From: Micromonospora antibiotica
GTDB lineage: Bacteria > Actinomycetota > Actinomycetes > Mycobacteriales > Micromonosporaceae
Direction: 5' to 3'
Length of the DNA: 64,000 bases
Assembly: GCF_017599305.1 (NCBI RefSeq)
Contig: NZ_JAGFWR010000026.1
Coordinates: 22,960 to 86,959 of the forward strand
Part shown: piece after piece, positions 8,060 through 18,883 of the stretch
How the letters are laid out: every line of letters starts with the position of its first letter
Numbering within the stretch: position 1 is the stretch's first letter
Made by a program: the position numbers and the translations under genes
The notes under the pieces: generated by a model
The model's database searches: none
What the model was told of the DNA's origin: nothing
What the model saw: only the letters and a program-made list of their open reading frames with translations

Positions 8060-8952
8060 TCGGTCATCTCCTTGTCCCCACCCTCCACGCCGACCCGGGG
8101 CGGCGGCACCCGGCCACCCGGGGCACCCCCGTCGTCCCCCGTCGGCCCGCCGCCCACCGGGCCGGTGTCCGGCGCACCGGGCGTCGGGCCACCCCGGTCG
8201 ACCAGCGGCAGCGAGCGTAGCGCGCGTTCCAGGTGCCACTGCAGGTGCGCCGCGACCAGGCCGCTGCACTCCCGGCGTACCCCGGTGGCGGTGGCGTCGG
8301 CGACCTGCCAGTCGCCGCTGGTGAGGGCGGACATCAGGTCGATGGTGGCGGGCGCGGGGTGGGCCGCGCCGGGTGGCCGGCAGTCCGGGCAGACCGCACC
8401 CCCAGCGGGTACGGAGAACGCCCGGTGCCGCCCCGGGGTGCCGCAGACCGCGCAGGCGGTCAACGCGGGCGCCCACCCGGCGAGGCTCATCCCGCGCAGC
8501 AGGTAGGCATCGAGCACCAGCGTGGTGGCGTGCTCACCCCGGGACAACGCCTTGAGCGCGCCGAGGGTGAGCTGGAACAGCCGCAGCGACGGTTCCCGCT
8601 CGACGGGGGTGAGGCGTTCGGCGGTCTCCGCGATCGCGCTGGCCGCCGTGTACCGGGGGTAGTCCCCGAGGAAACGTTTGCCGTACAGGTCGATGCCCTC
8701 GACCTGGCTGACGCTGTGCAGCGAACTGCCGGTGTTGCCCTTCGGGTCGCCGGCGAGTTGCAGGTCGACGTGGCCGAACGGTTCCAGCCGGGCGCCGAAC
8801 TTGCTGGTGGTGCGGCGTACCCCCCGGGCCACCGCGCGCAACCGGCCGTGCCGGCGGGTCAGCAGCGTGATGATCCGGTCGGACTCGCCCAGCTTCTGCA
8901 CGCGCAGCACCACCGCGTCGTCGCGGTAGAGCTGTCGGCGGTACCCGGCCAT
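8056..8952 (-). CDS. recO: DNA repair protein RecO
   Basis: A 298-residue RecO, which helps RecR load RecA at gaps and anneals SSB-coated DNA in the RecFOR pathway. The N-terminal OB-fold begins LYRDDAVVLRVQKLGESDRIITLLTRRHG. A four-Cys zinc site is visible as CAVC and CPDC in the C-terminal half. The last 45 residues are a Gly/Pro-rich tail (GGPTPGAPDTGPVGG) beyond the usual end of the family. It is followed by uppS with a four-base overlap. Confidence 0.95.
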   Translation of the reverse strand: MAGYRRQLYRDDAVVLRVQKLGESDRIITLLTRRHGRLRAVARGVRRTTSKFGARLEPFGHVDLQLAGDPKGNTGSSLHSVSQVEGIDLYGKRFLGDYPRYTAASAIAETAERLTPVEREPSLRLFQLTLGALKALSRGEHATTLVLDAYLLRGMSLAGWAPALTACAVCGTPGRHRAFSVPAGGAVCPDCRPPGAAHPAPATIDLMSALTSGDWQVADATATGVRRECSGLVAAHLQWHLERALRSLPLVDRGGPTPGAPDTGPVGGGPTGDDGGAPGGRVPPPRVGVEGGDKEMTE

Positions 8953-9041
8953 CCGGTCATTCTCCCTCGGGGTGGGAAATCAGGGTCGGCTCGGGGTGGG
9001 CCCGCGCTTCGCCCCCGATGTGCCGCAGGTGGAGACGGTCG

Positions 9042-9047
9042 TAGGTT
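9042..9047 (+). promoter_or_regulatory. -10 box for the DUF4097 lipoprotein (leaderless)
   Basis: TAGGTT, then 7 nt, then the ATG at 9055. No ribosome-binding site fits between them, so a leaderless transcript is likely. Confidence 0.45.
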
Positions 9048-9054
9048 GCTGGGC

Positions 9055-9831
9055 ATGGCTCTTCCCCGCAGCGCGGTCGCCCTGGGCGCGACCGCCGCCC
9101 TCATCCTCGTCACCGGGTGCGACACGCTGTCCTTCCGGCGGCTGGACTTCGACACCACCGAGGCGGCGAAGATCGCCCGGATCACCGTACGGCCCGGCTC
9201 CGGGGACGTGGTGGTCCGGGCGACCGGCCCCGCCACCGGCGTACGCGTCAAGCGGGTGCTCCGTTACCAGGGTGACCAGCCGGACACCACGTACGAGATC
9301 ACCGGTGACGAGTTGGTGCTGGACACCGGGTGCGGTCCCCGCTGCTCGGTGTCGTACGAGGTGACCGCCCCGCCCGGGGTACGGGTGCAGGGGGAGACCG
9401 GTTCGGGTGACGTGGACCTGACCAGGATCGGCTCGGTCGACTTCACCCTCGGCTCGGGCAACATCCGGATCATCGAGGCGGGCGGCCCGGTGCGGGCCGA
9501 GACCGGGTCGGGCAACATCGAGGTGCTCAACGTCACCGGACCGGTCGACCTGCGGGCCGGCTCCGGCGACGTCACCGGGACCCGGCTCGGTGGCGACGTC
9601 TCCGCCGAGACCAGTTCCGGCAACATCACGCTCACCCTGAGCAGGCCGGCTTCGGCGCGGGCCCACGCCGGCAGCGGGGACGTCGAGCTGACGGTGCCGG
9701 CCGGCCGGTACCGGGTGAAGTCGAACGTCGACTCGGGGGACACCGAGATCGGGGTCACCAACGACCCGGGCGCACCGCTGGTGCTGGATCTGGAGGCCGG
9801 CAGCGGAAACGTGACGGTCGTGCAGCGCTGA
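9055..9831 (+). CDS. lipoprotein with DUF4097 beta-strand repeats
   Basis: A 258-residue secreted protein. The signal peptide ends in the lipobox LVTGC (Cys about residue 22), so it should be lipid-anchored outside the membrane. The mature part is a beta-helix-like run in which GSGD/GSGN motifs recur about every 20 residues (TGSGDVDL, LGSGNIRI, TGSGNIEV, AGSGDVTG, TSSGNITL, AGSGDVEL). This is the pattern of DUF4097 (putative adhesin). Role unknown. It converges on the acyltransferase gene with a 14-nt gap. Confidence 0.85.
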   Translation: MALPRSAVALGATAALILVTGCDTLSFRRLDFDTTEAAKIARITVRPGSGDVVVRATGPATGVRVKRVLRYQGDQPDTTYEITGDELVLDTGCGPRCSVSYEVTAPPGVRVQGETGSGDVDLTRIGSVDFTLGSGNIRIIEAGGPVRAETGSGNIEVLNVTGPVDLRAGSGDVTGTRLGGDVSAETSSGNITLTLSRPASARAHAGSGDVELTVPAGRYRVKSNVDSGDTEIGVTNDPGAPLVLDLEAGSGNVTVVQR

Positions 9832-9845
9832 GCGGGTGGCGTACC

Positions 9846-10928
9846 TCAGCGGGCCCTGATCTCGGCGGTGTCGGCGTCGGGTGTCCGGGGCGCCGGGACG
9901 CCGGGCGACGCCGTCGCCGGGCGGGGGTGCGGGCGGCCGGGGACCAGCTCGGGGCGGCGGTGGGCCGCCACGTCCTCCACCCAGCCGACCAGCAGGGTCA
10001 CCACCGCGACCAGGAGGAAGACCAGCACCACCCGGATCGCCAGCCCCCACGGGTCCCGGGGTGACCAGCCGACCAGGCCCACCAGCGGGGTGAGCGCCAC
10101 CACGAAGGGCATGTGCCACAGGTAGGCGGTCAACGCGCGCCGGTTCGCCACCGTCACCAGCCGGCTGAAGATCCGGTTCCGGTCCACCCAGGCGGCGGTG
10201 GCCGGGGCCCGACCGATGACCACCAGGATGAACGCCGCCGACCACAGGGCGTTGCCGAGCGGGATGTCGTTGAGGTCGTAGCCGCGCGGCCCCGGGTGGG
10301 TGAGGATCCACGCCGCGCCGGCCCCGGCCAGCAGCACCGCCACCGGCACCAGCACCCGGTCGGCCAGCCGGCGCAACATGCCGTCGTGGTGGGCGAAGCC
10401 GAGCAGCCAGGCCCCGAAATAGAGGCCGAAGTCGCGCAGCACCGCCGAGGTGGTCGGCAGGAGACCCACCTCGATCGCGACCAGCAGCAGGTAGGGGGCG
10501 GCCAGGGTGGGCAGTGGGGCCCGGCGGAACAGCCACAGCGCCACCGGGGAGGCGAGCAGGAACCACAGGTAGTCCCGCAGGTACCAGATCGGGCTGAGCG
10601 CGAGCCCGCCCCAGTAGTTGGCGGGCGGGTCGGTGATCGGGAACAACCAGATCACCACCCGGGGGGTGAACTCCAGCCCGGTGAGCAGCATGGCCGGCAC
10701 GAAGATCACCGCCACCACCCACAGCGAGGGCAGCAGACGGCGCAACCGACGCCGTAGCGCGGACACGCCGTACCGGTCCATCGACGCCGCCATCAGCGAC
10801 CCGGCCAGGGCGAACATGATCGACATCGCCGGGAAGATCAGCGTCAGCGTGGCCAGCCCGGTGACGTGGTAGACCACGACCCGGACGATGGCCAGGAAAC
10901 GGAGCAGGTCCAGATATCGGTTACGCAT
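9846..10928 (-). CDS. acyltransferase 3 family membrane protein
   Basis: 360 residues with about ten membrane helices, matching the acyltransferase-3 family (PF01757): N-terminal RNRYLDLLRFLAIVRVVVYHV carries the family's early R and the catalytic-type His of the first helix. Members O-acylate cell-surface sugars, antibiotics or peptidoglycan; the substrate here is unknown. The cytoplasmic C-terminus is Pro/Arg-rich. The ATG has no clear ribosome-binding site; a TAGATG sequence 7 nt upstream suggests a leaderless start but is a weak match. It stands alone. Confidence 0.8.
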   Translation of the reverse strand: MRNRYLDLLRFLAIVRVVVYHVTGLATLTLIFPAMSIMFALAGSLMAASMDRYGVSALRRRLRRLLPSLWVVAVIFVPAMLLTGLEFTPRVVIWLFPITDPPANYWGGLALSPIWYLRDYLWFLLASPVALWLFRRAPLPTLAAPYLLLVAIEVGLLPTTSAVLRDFGLYFGAWLLGFAHHDGMLRRLADRVLVPVAVLLAGAGAAWILTHPGPRGYDLNDIPLGNALWSAAFILVVIGRAPATAAWVDRNRIFSRLVTVANRRALTAYLWHMPFVVALTPLVGLVGWSPRDPWGLAIRVVLVFLLVAVVTLLVGWVEDVAAHRRPELVPGRPHPRPATASPGVPAPRTPDADTAEIRAR

Positions 10929-11058
10929 CAGGCTGCATCTATGTCGGGGACGGATGAACGTCCCCTACCCTGCGCACCCGACCTGTGAAACCGCTGCTAA
11001 TCGGGGCCTGACGTGAAACTTCCCATATCGGTGTCCGAAGTTCACCCCGGCGTACGGG

Positions 11059-11955
11059 TCAGAAACCCAGCTTGCGCAGCTGCTTCGGGTCCCGCTGCCA
11101 CTCCTTGGCCACCCGCACGTGCAGGTCGAGATAGACCCGGGTGCCGAGCAGCTCCTCGATCTGCTTGCGGGCGGTGGTGCCGACCTCCTTGAGCCGGCTG
11201 GCCCGGTGACCCAGCACGATCGCCTTCTGGCTGGGCCGCTCGACGTAGACGTCGGCGTAGATCTTCATGAGCTGACCCTCGGGGATCATCTCCTCCACCA
11301 CCACGGCGATGGAGTGCGGCAGCTCGTCGCGGACCCCCTCCAGGGCCGCCTCCCGGATCAGCTCGGCGACCAGCACCTGCTCCGGCTCGTCGGTGAGCAT
11401 GTCGTCCGGATACAGCTGCGGCGACGGCGGCAGGTAACCGGTCATCACGTCGACCAGGGTGTCCACCTGGTGCCCGGAGACCGCGCTGACCGGCACCACG
11501 GCGGCGAAGTCGGCCAGCTCGCTGACCGCGAGCAACTGCTCGGCCAACCGCCGCTTGTCCACCAGGTCGGTCTTGGTCACCACCGCGAGCACGGTGGCCT
11601 TCAACTCGCTCAACTCACCGCTGATGAACCGGTCGCCCCGACCCACCGGCTCGTCCGCCGGAATGCAGAGGCCGATCACGTCGACCTCCGTCCAGGTGGT
11701 GCGCACCAGGTCGTTGAGGCGCTCACCGAGCAGCGTCCGGGGCCGGTGCAGGCCGGGGGTGTCGACCAGGACCAGCTGCGACTCCGGCCGGTGCAGCACC
11801 GCCCGGATCACGTGCCGGGTGGTCTGCGGCTTGTTGGAGGTGATCGCGATCTTGGTGCCGACGATGGCGTTGGTCAGCGTCGACTTGCCGGCGTTCGGCC
11901 GCCCGACGAAACACCCGAAACCCGCCCGGTACGGCCGCTGCTCCACGCCGGTCAC
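11059..11955 (-). CDS. era: GTPase Era
   Basis: A 298-residue Era, the GTPase that binds the 3' end of 16S rRNA during small-subunit maturation. GTPase motifs: GRPNAGKST (G1), DTPGLHRP (G3), TKTDLVDK (G4) and SAVSG (G5). The C-terminal KH domain contains the GQLMKIYADVYVERPSQKAIVLG stretch in shortened view: YADVYVERPSQKAIVLG. The GTG start overlaps the previous stop by four bases. It is the last gene of the phoH-ybeY-CBS-deaminase-era operon. Confidence 0.97.
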   Translation of the reverse strand: MTGVEQRPYRAGFGCFVGRPNAGKSTLTNAIVGTKIAITSNKPQTTRHVIRAVLHRPESQLVLVDTPGLHRPRTLLGERLNDLVRTTWTEVDVIGLCIPADEPVGRGDRFISGELSELKATVLAVVTKTDLVDKRRLAEQLLAVSELADFAAVVPVSAVSGHQVDTLVDVMTGYLPPSPQLYPDDMLTDEPEQVLVAELIREAALEGVRDELPHSIAVVVEEMIPEGQLMKIYADVYVERPSQKAIVLGHRASRLKEVGTTARKQIEELLGTRVYLDLHVRVAKEWQRDPKQLRKLGF

Positions 11956-12338
11956 TCGACCACCGTGCCGAGGACCGTGCCGTCCGGGGCGGCCACATGG
12001 ATCGGCGCGTCCGCAGCCAGATCCCGCACCGCCGCGTGCCCCGCCCCGTCCAGGGTCGACGCCTCGGTCACCACCGCCGCCGCCTCCAACCGGCTCGCCC
12101 CCGCCGCCGCCGCCGAGGCGACCGCCAACTGGAGCGCCGTGACGGTCAACGAGGGCAGCGAAACGCTCGCCGCAGCGTACGTCCGGCCGTCCTGGTCGCG
12201 GACCGCCGCGCCCTCCACGGCAGCCACCCGGGCCCGGGCGCCACGGGCCAGCACGACCAGCTTGCCGTCCTCGGCGCTCAACTCGGCCGGATCGGACGGG
12301 GTGGGCCGGGCAGCCGGCACGGCGGGTGTCTCAGGCAT
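11952..12338 (-). CDS. cytidine deaminase-like protein
   Basis: A 128-residue member of the small cytidine-deaminase-like family found between the CBS/CNNM gene and era in many actinobacteria. It has the overall fold pattern (GRTYAAASVSLPSLTVTALQLAVASA) but shows no H/C-x-E or PCxxC zinc motif, so it probably lacks deaminase activity. The ATG at 12338 overlaps the upstream gene by 8 nt, and its stop overlaps era by 4 nt. Function unknown. Confidence 0.75.
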   Translation of the reverse strand: MPETPAVPAARPTPSDPAELSAEDGKLVVLARGARARVAAVEGAAVRDQDGRTYAAASVSLPSLTVTALQLAVASAAAAGASRLEAAAVVTEASTLDGAGHAAVRDLAADAPIHVAAPDGTVLGTVVE

Positions 12339-13692
12339 CGGCGGGTTGCCTCTCCTCGGTGCTGTTCTGGTTGTCACGGGAATCGGGGCCCCCGGTCGAC
12401 GGCACCCGGCTGACCAGCACGCTGTCGATCCGGTTACGTCGGCCGGTGGTGCCCTCGGCGACCAGCTTCAGGCCGGCCACCTCGGCGTCGGCACCCGGGA
12501 TCGGCACCCGCCCCAGGGCCTGCGCCAACAGGCCACCGACCGTCTCCACCTCGTCGGTGGGCAGGTCGGTGTCGAACAACTCGCCCAGGTTCTCCACCGG
12601 CAGCCGGGCGGTGACCCGGACCGCACCGTCGGCCAGGTGCTCCACCGGCGGGCGCTCGACATCGTACTCGTCGGTGATCTCACCGACGATCTCCTCCAGG
12701 ATGTCCTCGATGGTGACCAGGCCACCGGTGCCGCCGTACTCGTCGACGACGATGACCAGGTGGTTGCGGGCGGCCTGCATCTCCGACAGCAGGTCGTCGA
12801 CCGGCTTGGACTCCGGCACGAACGTCGCCGGTCGCATCAGCTCGGCCACCGGGGTCTGGTGCGCCCGCAGGTCACCACCCCGGGTATGCCGGATGAGGTC
12901 CTTGAGATAGAGCACACCGAGCACGTCGTCGACGCTCTCCCCGATCACCGGGATGCGGGAGAACCCGGAACGCAGGAACAACGCCAACGCCTGGGAGAGG
13001 GCCTTGCCCTCCTCGATCCACACCATCTCGGTGCGCGGCACCATCACCTCCCGGGCGATGGTGTCGCCGAGCGCGAAAACCGAGTGGATCATCTGGCGTT
13101 CGCCGTGCTCCACCACCCCCCGCTGCTCGGCCAGGTCGACCAGCTCCCGCAGCTCCACCTGGGTGGCGAACGGCCCCTCCCGGAAACCGCGCCCCGGGGT
13201 GACCGCGTTGCCGATCAGGATCAGCAGCGAGGCCAGCGGGTTGAGCGCCCGACCCAGCCAACGCACCAACGGCGCCACCGCCCGACCCACCGCGTACGCG
13301 TGCTGCCGGCCCAGGGTGCGCGGGGCCACCCCGACCACCACGAAGCTGACCACCGTCATCGCCCCGGCGGTCACCAGCGCCGCCCGCCAGCCCGCGCCGA
13401 AGCTGTCCACCGCCACCAGGGCGACCAGGGTGGTGGCGGTCAACTCGGCGAGCAGCCGGAGCAGCAGCAACAGGTTGAGGTGGCGGACCACGTCACCGGC
13501 GACGGCCTGGAGGGTACGCGCGCCGCGCGCCCCGTCGCGGGCCAGCTCCGCAGCCCGCGCCGGGGAGACCGCGGCCAGCGCGGCCTCGGTCATCGCGATC
13601 AGGCCGGCGAGCACCACCAGCCCGGCCGCGAAGAAGATCAGCTGAAGATCGGGAAGGCCGGCGGTCGGGCCGGCCGCGACTATGTCCATCAC
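12331..13692 (-). CDS. CNNM/CorC-HlyC family membrane protein with CBS domains
   Basis: 453 residues. An N-terminal CNNM (DUF21) membrane domain with 3-4 helices covers about residues 15-170. A CBS pair follows, with MVPRTEMVWI and FSRIPVIGESVDDVLGVLYLKDL, then LVIVVDEYGGTGGLVTIEDI. A C-terminal transporter-associated (CorC_HlyC) domain ends the core. Such proteins are linked to Mg/Co efflux or to membrane stress; the name hemolysin is historical. The GTG start overlaps the ybeY stop (GTGA). Confidence 0.92.
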   Translation of the reverse strand: MMDIVAAGPTAGLPDLQLIFFAAGLVVLAGLIAMTEAALAAVSPARAAELARDGARGARTLQAVAGDVVRHLNLLLLLRLLAELTATTLVALVAVDSFGAGWRAALVTAGAMTVVSFVVVGVAPRTLGRQHAYAVGRAVAPLVRWLGRALNPLASLLILIGNAVTPGRGFREGPFATQVELRELVDLAEQRGVVEHGERQMIHSVFALGDTIAREVMVPRTEMVWIEEGKALSQALALFLRSGFSRIPVIGESVDDVLGVLYLKDLIRHTRGGDLRAHQTPVAELMRPATFVPESKPVDDLLSEMQAARNHLVIVVDEYGGTGGLVTIEDILEEIVGEITDEYDVERPPVEHLADGAVRVTARLPVENLGELFDTDLPTDEVETVGGLLAQALGRVPIPGADAEVAGLKLVAEGTTGRRNRIDSVLVSRVPSTGGPDSRDNQNSTEERQPADA

Positions 13693-14162
13693 CGGGACCG
13701 GGTCGACCGCCAGCTGGCCAGCAACCGGGCCTGGAGGGCGAACATCTCCCGCTCCTCCTCCGGCTCGGCGTGGTCGTAGCCGAGCAGGTGCAGCACCCCG
13801 TGCACGGTGAGCAGGTGCAGCTCGTCGGCGGCGGTGTGCCCGGCGGTGGCCGCCTGCTTCGCCGCCACCTCCGGGCAGAGCACGATGTCACCGAGCAGGG
13901 CCGGCTCACCGCTGGCCGGGGCGCTCTCCCCCGGGCCGTGGTCGACGCTGCCCTCGTCCATGGGGAAGGCGAGCACGTCGGTGGGGCCGTCACCGCCCAT
14001 CCAACGATGGTTCAGCTCGGTCATGTAGCCGATGTCGACAAGCAACACGGAAAGCTCGGCGAGCGGGTTGACCCCCATCTCGTCGAGGGCGTGCCGGGCC
14101 ACGGCGAGCACGGAGTCGGTGTCGACCTCGACACCGGACTCGTTGGCGATCTCGATGGACAA
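13689..14162 (-). CDS. ybeY: endoribonuclease YbeY
   Basis: 157 residues of the metal-dependent RNase that trims 16S rRNA 3' ends and takes part in ribosome quality control. The zinc-binding HGVLHLLGYDH motif is intact, and the upstream core MTELNHRWMGGDGPTDVLAFP is typical. The start is TTG at 14162, behind AGAGGAAG; no ATG or GTG lies close enough. It sits between phoH (18-nt gap) and the CBS gene (4-nt overlap), the usual actinobacterial order. Confidence 0.96.
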   Translation of the reverse strand: MSIEIANESGVEVDTDSVLAVARHALDEMGVNPLAELSVLLVDIGYMTELNHRWMGGDGPTDVLAFPMDEGSVDHGPGESAPASGEPALLGDIVLCPEVAAKQAATAGHTAADELHLLTVHGVLHLLGYDHAEPEEEREMFALQARLLASWRSTRSR

Positions 14163-14180
14163 CTGTCTTCCTCTGGTTGG

Positions 14181-16307
<2,127 letters not shown>

Positions 16308-16500
16308 AGGTCGGGCCGTGGGGCCCTGCGCCACCTGCTTCCATCTCGCGCCGTGCCCTGCTGGCACGGCGTGCGGACGATACGCCCATCGTATCCGCTC
16401 CGCACCGGCGGCACCGTGTCACTTTTTCCGCCCGGCCGGACCGGGCGGTCGTACCCGCTCCCCCAGCGGTCCGGTGCGCTGGCCCGGCGGGGGAGCGGCC

Positions 16501-16548
16501 GGCGGGAGGGCGGCCCGGCGGGAGGGCGGCCCGGCGGGAGGGCGGCCC
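16501..16548. repeat. 16-bp tandem repeat, three copies
   Basis: Three perfect copies of GGCGGGAGGGCGGCCC (16501-16516, 16517-16532, 16533-16548), followed by degenerate GGGGGCGGCCCGACC copies to about 16630. They fill the 347-nt gap between the serine hydrolase and phoH. No gene or clear promoter is seen in that gap. Confidence 0.85.
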
Positions 16549-16654
16549 GACCGGGGGCGGCCCGACCCGGGGGCCCGGCCAGTGCGCTAACCCGACCCGG
16601 GGGCGGCCCGGCCGAGGGCGGCCCGGGGAGGTCCCGCATCGGGCCCCGGCCCAG

Positions 16655-18085
16655 TCAGGCCCGGAAGTCGTACCGGTCGAAGGTCTCCTGGCGGCGGGTG
16701 AAGCGGTAGGTGGCCCAGTGCATCGTGACCACCGTCCCGTCGGCGTCGCGGGTGAGCCGCAGCAACTCCCCGACCTCCCGCCCGGCCACGGTCCGGAACA
16801 CGTCAGGCGACTGCGGCGTCGGCGCGAAGACCGCCGGGGGCCGACCCACCGGATCGTCCGCACCCCGGGCCCGCAGCGTCCCCTCGTGCCAGCTGAAGAC
16901 GTACTCGAATCCCTCGCCCCACCAGCGGCCCAGCACCCCGCGCAGCGGCCCCGGCGCACCTGTGCCCGGACGCCACGGCGGGATCTCCGCCGGGTCGTGC
17001 TCGACGGCGGCGGCCAGCAACCGGTGCGGCAGATCCAGCACCTGCGCCGCCGTGCCCGAGGAGGCGAGCACCGCGCAGCCCGTCGCGCCGGCCGTGCCGT
17101 CACCGCCGCGCCGGCCGTAGACCCCGGCCAGGAAGCCGGGCATCGCACCGTCGTGCCCCACGTGCACCACCCGGTCCGGGTACGGCACCAGGATCAGCCC
17201 GAGCCCGAAGCCGGCCTTCCAGACCGTCTCGTCGGTGATCGTCACCGGCCAGCGCATCTCGTCCAGGGTGGCCGGGGCGAGCACCGCCCCGGTCGGGTCC
17301 AGCGCACCCGGGTCCGCCAGGAACGCCGCCCACCGGGCCATGTCCGTCGCCGTGCTCCACAACTGGCCGGCCGGCCCGACCGCCCCGAAGTCGGTCGGCG
17401 GCTCCGGATGCGCCTCGTCGGAGTACGCGTCGACCAGGAACCCGGTCACCGCCTGCGGCCCCGGGTCGACCGAGGTGTCGGCCAACCCCAGCGGGGTGAG
17501 CACCCGCTCGGCGAGCACCTCCGCCCAGGTGCCGCCCCGCAACGCGCCGACCAGCCGGCCGAGCAACGCCATACCCAGGTTGGAGTAGTGGTAGCGACGC
17601 CCTGTCGGCAACACCCGCTCGGCCCGGACCAGATCGGCGATCAACTCGTCCACCTGCGGCGCGCGCAGCGTGTCCCAGACGTCCCCGTACGGCTCCCGTT
17701 GCAGCCCGGCGGTGTGCGACAGCAACCGGCGTACGGTCAGCTCGCCGTGCGCCGGCAGGTCCAGGTGCCGGCCCAGCGGGTCGTCCAGGTCGAGCAGCCC
17801 GTCGTCGCGGCACTGCAACACCAGCACGGCGGTGAAGGTCTTGGTGACCGAACCGATCCGGAACCGGCTCTGCGGGCCGAGCACGGTGTCGTTGCCGGTG
17901 CCGCCCACCTCGCAGGTCCAGAGCGGACGGTCGGCCCGGTGCAGCGCCACCGCCAGCGCCGGCACCCGGGCCTGCGCCTGAACCTGCCGGACCATCCGCT
18001 CCAGCCGACGCCGCGTCACCGTCGCGGCGGGACCCCCGTCGGGATCGGGCGACGCAGCGGGCTGCGGCTCAGTCCCGGACGTCAC
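16655..18085 (-). CDS. serine hydrolase (beta-lactamase class C / esterase family)
   Basis: 476 residues of the PBP4*/AmpC/EstB family. The catalytic SVTK (SxxK) is near residue 79, the YSN triad member lies in RRYHYSNLGMALLG, and a late VVHVGHDGAMPGF supplies the H/KxG-like motif. No signal peptide is seen, so it is probably cytoplasmic. A C-terminal lipocalin-like extension follows the hydrolase core. The substrate could be an ester, a D-amino-acid peptide or a beta-lactam. The GTG start overlaps the HIT gene stop by four bases. Confidence 0.88.
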   Translation of the reverse strand: MTSGTEPQPAASPDPDGGPAATVTRRRLERMVRQVQAQARVPALAVALHRADRPLWTCEVGGTGNDTVLGPQSRFRIGSVTKTFTAVLVLQCRDDGLLDLDDPLGRHLDLPAHGELTVRRLLSHTAGLQREPYGDVWDTLRAPQVDELIADLVRAERVLPTGRRYHYSNLGMALLGRLVGALRGGTWAEVLAERVLTPLGLADTSVDPGPQAVTGFLVDAYSDEAHPEPPTDFGAVGPAGQLWSTATDMARWAAFLADPGALDPTGAVLAPATLDEMRWPVTITDETVWKAGFGLGLILVPYPDRVVHVGHDGAMPGFLAGVYGRRGGDGTAGATGCAVLASSGTAAQVLDLPHRLLAAAVEHDPAEIPPWRPGTGAPGPLRGVLGRWWGEGFEYVFSWHEGTLRARGADDPVGRPPAVFAPTPQSPDVFRTVAGREVGELLRLTRDADGTVVTMHWATYRFTRRQETFDRYDFRA

Positions 18086-18441
18086 CCCAGGTCCCGGACC
18101 AGCATGGGGCCCAGGGGCGCACCGCCGAGCAGGTGGGCATGCACGTGGAAGACCTCCTGCCCGCCGTACGGGCCGGTGTTGAACATCAGCCGGAAGCCGT
18201 CGCCGGTCAGCCCCTCGTCCTCGGCCACCGCGGCAGCCGTGGCCAGCACCTCACCGGCCAGCGCCGGGTCACCCTGGCCGAGCGTCGCCACGTCGGCGTA
18301 ATGCTCCTTGGGGATGACCAGCACGTGCACCGGCGCCTTCGGCCCGATGTCGCGGAATGCCAGGGTGCTGGCGGTCTCCTTGACGATGGTGGCCGGAATC
18401 TCCCCGGCGACGATGCGGCAGAACAGACAGTCAGCTCCCAT
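18082..18441 (-). CDS. HIT family nucleotide-binding protein
   Basis: 119 residues of the histidine-triad family (HinT branch), nucleotide hydrolases acting on purine phosphoramidates. It shows CLFCRIVAGEIPATIV near the start and the triad VFHVHAHLLGG at the end. It heads a two-gene operon with the serine hydrolase. A TAGAGT box six bases before the ATG indicates leaderless transcription. Confidence 0.95.
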   Translation of the reverse strand: MGADCLFCRIVAGEIPATIVKETASTLAFRDIGPKAPVHVLVIPKEHYADVATLGQGDPALAGEVLATAAAVAEDEGLTGDGFRLMFNTGPYGGQEVFHVHAHLLGGAPLGPMLVRDLG

Positions 18442-18447
18442 CCCCCC

Positions 18448-18453
18448 ACTCTA
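18448..18453 (-). promoter_or_regulatory. -10 box for the HIT gene (leaderless)
   Basis: TAGAGT on the minus strand, six G residues, then ATG at 18441. There is no room for a ribosome-binding site. Confidence 0.5.
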
Positions 18454-18599
18454 AAGACCACCCCCACCACCCCCACCACCCCCACTCCCCAGCCCCATCC
18501 AGCCCCACGGGCCCCTCCCGGCTCCCCGCGTTCCCCCACCACCCCGCCCAGTCCAGCCCCACCGGCCCCTCCCGGCCCCCACCTTCCCCCACCCCCGGT

Positions 18600-18780
18600 C
18601 CCCGCCTCGCCCCGGTGATCAAGAGGTTTACGCCAATTTCAAGCCCTCAGACGACGTAAACCTCTTGATCACCGGCCTCACCGACCCGTCCTCGGCGTTG
18701 GGGGCTGGTGATCAAGAGGTTTGGGGCGGAATTTGGCTCGCGGATGACGTAAACCTCTTGATCACCGGGGCGAGGCGGGG
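18600..18780. repeat. nested inverted-repeat element (GATCAAGAGGTTT type)
   Basis: Two hairpins in a row: CGGTGATCAAGAGGTTTACG (18613-18632) pairs with 18655-18674, and GGTGATCAAGAGGTTT (18707-18722) pairs with 18751-18766. In addition, 18600-18629 is a perfect 30-bp complement of 18751-18780, so the whole 181-bp block has long terminal inverted repeats. It occupies the 442-nt gap between the HIT gene and rsmE. The rest of that gap is a C-rich tract (18442-18600) and a G-rich tract (18765-18885). No coding frame is supported. It may be a non-autonomous mobile element or a REP-like repeat. Confidence 0.8.
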
Positions 18781-18883
18781 GCGGCGGAGGGAGGCGGGGG
18801 CCAGGGGGCGGGGGCCAGGGGGGAGGTGAGGGCGGGGGCGAGGTGGGGCGGAGGTGGGGCGAGGGAGGGAGGGGAAGAGGGGG

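Noticed and set aside
11119..13779. Plus-strand 886-codon open frame opposite era, the deaminase-like gene and the CBS gene
   Set aside because: Shadow frame; the minus strand holds three well-conserved overlapping genes.
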